A stretch of 64,000 nucleotides of DNA from Akkermansia muciniphila (GTDB lineage Bacteria > Verrucomicrobiota > Verrucomicrobiia > Limisphaerales > BJHT01): contig CAMAUZ010000002.1 in the NCBI GenBank assembly GCA_945861535.1, positions 62,001 to 126,000 of the forward strand, given 5' to 3'. A model generated the notes under the pieces. That model had not been told where the DNA came from. It saw only the letters and a list, made by a program, of their open reading frames with translations, and did not search any database. Shown piece by piece: positions 60,652 through 64,000 of the stretch (position 1 is its first letter; each line of letters starts with the position of its first letter). The translations under genes were made by a program, and so were the position numbers.

Positions 60652-63600
60652 ATGTTTCATCCGCGTTTCATCCGTGGCTCACTTGCTCTGTCCGTCCTGC
60701 TCGTCGGCTCCGTCGAACTCCTCGCTGCCAGCCCCGACGGCCCCGCCTTTTTCGAATCCAAAATCCGCCCGCTCTTCATCGAGCACTGCCAGAAATGCCA
60801 CGGTGAAAAAAGGCAGGAAGGCGGCCTGCGTCTCGACACGAAGGCCGGCTGGCAAAAAGGCGGCGAGCACGGCCCGGCGATCGTCCCCGGCGATCCCGAG
60901 AAAAGCCGGCTGATTCTCGCGGTCCGTCGCACCGACAAAGATTTCCAAATGCCGCCCAAGCGCGCTCTCGCGGCTGAGGAAATCGCCGCGCTCGAACAGT
61001 GGGTGAAGCTCGGCGCACCGGATCCACGCGAGGGAATCACGGTCGCGAAATCCGGCGTGGACATGGCCGCCGGCCGCAAGCACTGGGCCTTCCAGCCCCT
61101 CACCAAACCCCAACCGCCATCGCTCCCCGCCAACGCCACGAGCCAGCAATCGCTCGACCGCTTCGTGCTCGCCCGCCTGCACCAGCAGGGTCTCCAGCCC
61201 AATCCCCCCGCCGACGCGCGCACGCTCATCCGCCGCATGACCTTCGATCTCACCGGCCTGCCGCCGACGCCCGATGAACTCGCAGCGTTCGAGCGCGACC
61301 TCTCCCCGTCTCCCCCTCTCTCCGTCTCTCCATCTAGACCGCGAGACGGAGGGACGGAGGGACAGAGAGAACGAGCGATCGCCGCCGCCATCGACCGCCT
61401 CCTCGCCAGCCCCGCTTACGGCGAGCGCTGGGGCCGCCACTGGCTCGACGTCGCGCGTTACGCCGACACCGCGGGCGACGGTGCTGACTACCCCGTGCGC
61501 GAGGCCGTGAAGTATCGCGACTGGGTCGTCAACGCCCTCAACGCCGACCAGCCCTTCAACGAGTTCATCCGCGAGCAAATCGCCGGCGACATCCTCGCGG
61601 CGCAGGGTTCGCCGGCCGACTACGCCCGCCGCATCACTGCCACCGGCTTCCTCGCCATCGGCAAGCGGTATGGCTACCGCCCGTCGCCCGACTACCAGCA
61701 CCTCGATTTTGCCGACGCGATTGACTCCGTGGGCCGCTCGCTGCTCGGGCTCTCGCTCGGCTGCGCGCGCTGTCACGATCACAAATACGACCCCGTGACC
61801 GCGGCCGATTACTACGCGCTCTACGGCATTTTCCAGAGCACCAAGTGGGCCTTCCCCGGTGGCGAGGAACAGAAGCGTCCCTCTGATTTTCCCCCGCTCG
61901 TCTCGCGCGACGAAGCGGCGCGACTCGACAAAGTGAAAGCGGCCGAACTCGCCCGAGTTGACGGCCAGCTCGCGAAGCTCAAGGCCGACCGCGCCGCCCT
62001 CGACGGCAAATCCATCGGCGGCGGCCCCGACCTCGGCTTCGAATCGCAGAGCCTCGGGAAACCGCCCGCCACGCCGTGGTTCGCCGCCGGTCCGAATCAG
62101 ATTCTCGCCGCGGCGCAAAGCCCCTTCACGCACATCCACCCCGCCGGCACGCGCGGCGTGCGCGTGGGCAGCGGCGACGCGCGCGACGGCGTGCGCTACG
62201 TTTTCGCCCGCCAACTCAAAGGCACTGCGGGCAAGCAGATTCATTTCACCGTCGATTTCCGCACCGTCGCTCCGACCGACAAGACGGGCGCGTATCGCTT
62301 CTACCTCGGGCGCGGCGTGGTCCAGTCGCTCGCCGTCGAAGTCAGCGTCACCGCCTCGGAAATCGCCATCCGCGACGGTGCGAAATGGGAGGTCGTCCGC
62401 AAGCCCGCGGCTGGCGCATGGCAGACGCTGCGCCTCACGCTCGACTACGCGAAGAAGACCTACTCGGGCGTGGTCGGCGCGCCCGGCGATCTCACCCCGT
62501 TTGAAAACAAGGCGCTCGGCCCGACCTGGGACGGCATCGCCGACACGTTCATCTGCGACGCCCTCGGGCACGTCCGCGGCCCCGCGCCCGCGCGCGATCT
62601 CGACAATATCGGCCTGCAAGACACGGCGTTCGCCGCGCCCGGCAGCGCGCCCGTCGTCACTCCCGCCGCGCCTCCTGTCGACCTCGTCGATCGCCTCAAA
62701 AAGCTCGATGCCGACATCGTCGCCGCGACCAAGCTCCGCGACGCCGAGGCGATGAAAGACCTTTACCCCGTGGCCTACGGCGTCAGCGAAGACAAGCCCG
62801 TCAACGTCCGCATCCAGTTGCGCGGCGAACCCGACAAGCTCGGCGACGAAGTGCCGCGCCGCTTTCTCGAAATCCTCGGCGGCGACAAACTTCCTGCCGG
62901 CTCGACCAACAGCGGCCGCCTCGAACTCGCCGACTGGCTCACGCGCCCGACCAACCCGCTCACCGCCCGCGTGTTCGTGAACCGCGTCTGGCAGTGGCAT
63001 TTCGGCCAGGGCCTCGTCCCGACGCCGAGCGACTTCGGCCTGCGCGGCGATCCGCCCACGCACCCCGAATTGCTCGACTGGCTGACGTCCGAATTCATCG
63101 CCTCAGGCTGGTCCATCAAGGCGCTGCACCGGCTCATCCTGCGTTCGCAGACCTACCAGCTTGCGAGCGACGACCATGCCGCGAATCTCAAGCAAGACCC
63201 GACCAACCGCTGGCTCTGGCGACACGCCCGCCGTCCGCTCGACGCCGAATCCATCCGCGACGCCATGCTCGCCGTGAGCGGCCGCCTCGACCGCGCCGTG
63301 CCCGGCCCGCACCCGTTTCCCGACGTGCAAAAATGGGGCTACACCATCCACAAGCCCTTCCACGAAGTTTACCACTCCGACCACCGCAGCCTCTACCTCA
63401 TGCTCCAGCGCACGCGCCGTCATCCGTTCCTCGCGCTCTTCGACGCCGCCGATCCGAACCTGAGCGTCGCCGAACGTCTGCCCACCACCACGCCCACGCA
63501 GACGCTTTACCTGATGAACTCGCCCTTCGTGCAAACGCAGTCCGAAGCCTTCGCCCGCCGTCTCCTCGCCACGCCCGGCGACGACACCGCCCGCGTGCGA

Positions 63601-63789
63601 CTCGCCTTCGAACTGGCCCACGCCCGCGTCCCCTCCAGCGTGGAAACCACCGACGCCCTCGCCTTTCTCAACGCCTACCGCACCAAACTCACCGGCCTAG
63701 AAAAGCCTCCCGCCGCCGCCGCCGAACTCGCCTGGGCCGGCCTCACGCGTGTGCTGCTGACGAGCAATGCCTTCTTGTATGTGGACTGA
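60652..63789 (+). CDS. PSCyt1/DUF1549/DUF1553 secreted protein with in-frame repeat insertion
   Basis: The 1045-residue protein has a signal peptide (LALSVLLVGSVELLAA) and a c-type haem motif CQKCH in a PSCyt1 domain (about 30-125). DUF1549 follows (RFVLARLHQQGLQPNPPADA; YGERWGRHWLDVARYADTAG), then a beta-rich insert (about 460-670), and DUF1553 (RLELADWLTRPTNPLTARVF; THPELLDWLTSEFIASGW). A good Shine-Dalgarno AAAGGAG lies before the ATG. A word-repeat hairpin at 61301-61370 is translated in frame as a Ser/Pro/Arg-rich stretch inside DUF1549. It is normally followed by a DUF1501 gene, and one begins at 63969. Confidence 0.94.
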   Translation: MFHPRFIRGSLALSVLLVGSVELLAASPDGPAFFESKIRPLFIEHCQKCHGEKRQEGGLRLDTKAGWQKGGEHGPAIVPGDPEKSRLILAVRRTDKDFQMPPKRALAAEEIAALEQWVKLGAPDPREGITVAKSGVDMAAGRKHWAFQPLTKPQPPSLPANATSQQSLDRFVLARLHQQGLQPNPPADARTLIRRMTFDLTGLPPTPDELAAFERDLSPSPPLSVSPSRPRDGGTEGQRERAIAAAIDRLLASPAYGERWGRHWLDVARYADTAGDGADYPVREAVKYRDWVVNALNADQPFNEFIREQIAGDILAAQGSPADYARRITATGFLAIGKRYGYRPSPDYQHLDFADAIDSVGRSLLGLSLGCARCHDHKYDPVTAADYYALYGIFQSTKWAFPGGEEQKRPSDFPPLVSRDEAARLDKVKAAELARVDGQLAKLKADRAALDGKSIGGGPDLGFESQSLGKPPATPWFAAGPNQILAAAQSPFTHIHPAGTRGVRVGSGDARDGVRYVFARQLKGTAGKQIHFTVDFRTVAPTDKTGAYRFYLGRGVVQSLAVEVSVTASEIAIRDGAKWEVVRKPAAGAWQTLRLTLDYAKKTYSGVVGAPGDLTPFENKALGPTWDGIADTFICDALGHVRGPAPARDLDNIGLQDTAFAAPGSAPVVTPAAPPVDLVDRLKKLDADIVAATKLRDAEAMKDLYPVAYGVSEDKPVNVRIQLRGEPDKLGDEVPRRFLEILGGDKLPAGSTNSGRLELADWLTRPTNPLTARVFVNRVWQWHFGQGLVPTPSDFGLRGDPPTHPELLDWLTSEFIASGWSIKALHRLILRSQTYQLASDDHAANLKQDPTNRWLWRHARRPLDAESIRDAMLAVSGRLDRAVPGPHPFPDVQKWGYTIHKPFHEVYHSDHRSLYLMLQRTRRHPFLALFDAADPNLSVAERLPTTTPTQTLYLMNSPFVQTQSEAFARRLLATPGDDTARVRLAFELAHARVPSSVETTDALAFLNAYRTKLTGLEKPPAAAAELAWAGLTRVLLTSNAFLYVD
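61301..61370. repeat. word-repeat hairpin inside the PSCyt1 coding region
   Basis: Left arm 61301-61330 (CTCTCCGTCTCTC words) and right arm 61343-61370 (GAGACGGAGGGACGGAGGGA) are inverted, matching at about 22 of 28 positions with a 14-bp loop. They are in frame within the gene; the inserted peptide is about 24 residues rich in Ser, Pro, Arg and Glu. Confidence 0.8.
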
Positions 63790-63821
63790 CAGCCAACGAC
63801 ACCCACCGCAATTTTCGGAAT

Positions 63822-63938
63822 GAAACGTTCAACGTCCAACGCTCAACGCTCAACGTTCAAAGCCCGCCGCGCGCGCGCCGCGACACCCAAGCGCGAAGCT
63901 CTGAACGTTGAGCGTTGGAAGTTGAACGTTGAACGTTC
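63822..63938. repeat. word-repeat hairpin (AACGTTGA family)
   Basis: Left arm 63822-63863 (AACGTTCAACGTCCAACGCT) and right arm 63898-63938 (GAACGTTGAGCGTTGG and further) are inverted around about 34 bp. The same words occur at 52553-52611. It lies between the PSCyt1 stop and the next start. Confidence 0.82.
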
Positions 63939-63968
63939 CCCCTTCTTTTCCCCCACTTCCCCCTGCTC

Positions 63969-64000
63969 ATGAACTCCGCCTTTCCCTCCCGCCGCGACTT
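63969..64000 (+). CDS. start of a DUF1501 protein (truncated by window end)
   Basis: ATG at 63969 opens MNSAFPSRRDF, the usual beginning of the DUF1501 gene that accompanies PSCyt1/DUF1549/DUF1553 genes; RRDF is the start of a Tat signal. Only 11 codons are in the window. Confidence 0.7.
   Translation, partial: MNSAFPSRRD

Noticed and set aside
47552-63938. Direct word repeats considered as CRISPR arrays
   Set aside because: No equal-length spacers between identical repeats and no cas genes; the units are inverted-arm hairpins.

Overview
The window looks like a chromosomal segment of a high-GC member of the Verrucomicrobiota (PVC group). The evidence is a set of families typical of that group: DUF1501 proteins, a PSCyt1/DUF1549/DUF1553 protein, DUF1080 (3-keto-disaccharide hydrolase-like), a BatA/von Willebrand A membrane protein, a PEP-CTERM protein with an exosortase, an ExbBD/DUF4159/TPR operon and FkbM methyltransferases. 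Clear Shine-Dalgarno sites are rare. No plasmid, phage, IS or CRISPR genes were seen.

Layout. At 0.4-9.1 kb (mostly minus strand) lie a PfkB sugar kinase, a very large secreted TIM-barrel/HEAT protein and a BatA-vWA membrane protein. At 9.3-16.7 kb (minus) is a compact three-gene biosynthetic operon: an A-PCP didomain protein, a cytochrome P450, and a C-A-PCP-TE NRPS module. Together they could make a dipeptide whose first residue, tentatively leucine, may be oxidised by the P450. At 17-21.5 kb are mnmG, tRNA-Thr(TGT), an M50 peptidase and a MnmC-like methyltransferase. Three identical parS-like 16-mers lie in or just after mnmG, so this may be an origin-proximal, ParB-loading region. uppP follows at 22.1-22.9 kb.

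At 23.2-36.4 kb is a seven-gene envelope operon: a secreted TPR protein, a giant 2252-residue TPR/beta-module/discoidin protein, a TolA/TonB-like membrane protein, a DUF4159 membrane protein, ExbB/TolQ, ExbD/TolR and another secreted TPR protein. It reads as a proton-motive-force-coupled envelope machine with no obvious classical TonB receptor. At 36.5-47.5 kb are DUF1501, an SDR, an AAA/DUF234 ATPase, a DUF1080 protein, a thioredoxin/FG-GAP fusion, a DUF4926 protein and ileS. At 48-59 kb are a PEP-CTERM protein, an exosortase fused to an EpsI domain, four glycosyltransferases and two FkbM methyltransferases, consistent with exopolysaccharide synthesis and export-linked protein sorting. At 59.2-64 kb are a RhuM remnant, an enolase-superfamily dehydratase, a PSCyt1/DUF1549/DUF1553 protein and the start of a DUF1501 gene.

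Almost every intergenic gap holds an inverted-repeat element. Some are 25-100 bp arms of REP/MITE type. Others are unusual hairpins whose arms are built from iterated 8-15 bp words, such as TTCGTGTCT, CATCCGTGTC, AACGTTGA or AGCTCAAAG. One word hairpin lies in frame inside the coding region of the PSCyt1 protein at 61.3 kb, which suggests these elements insert or expand.
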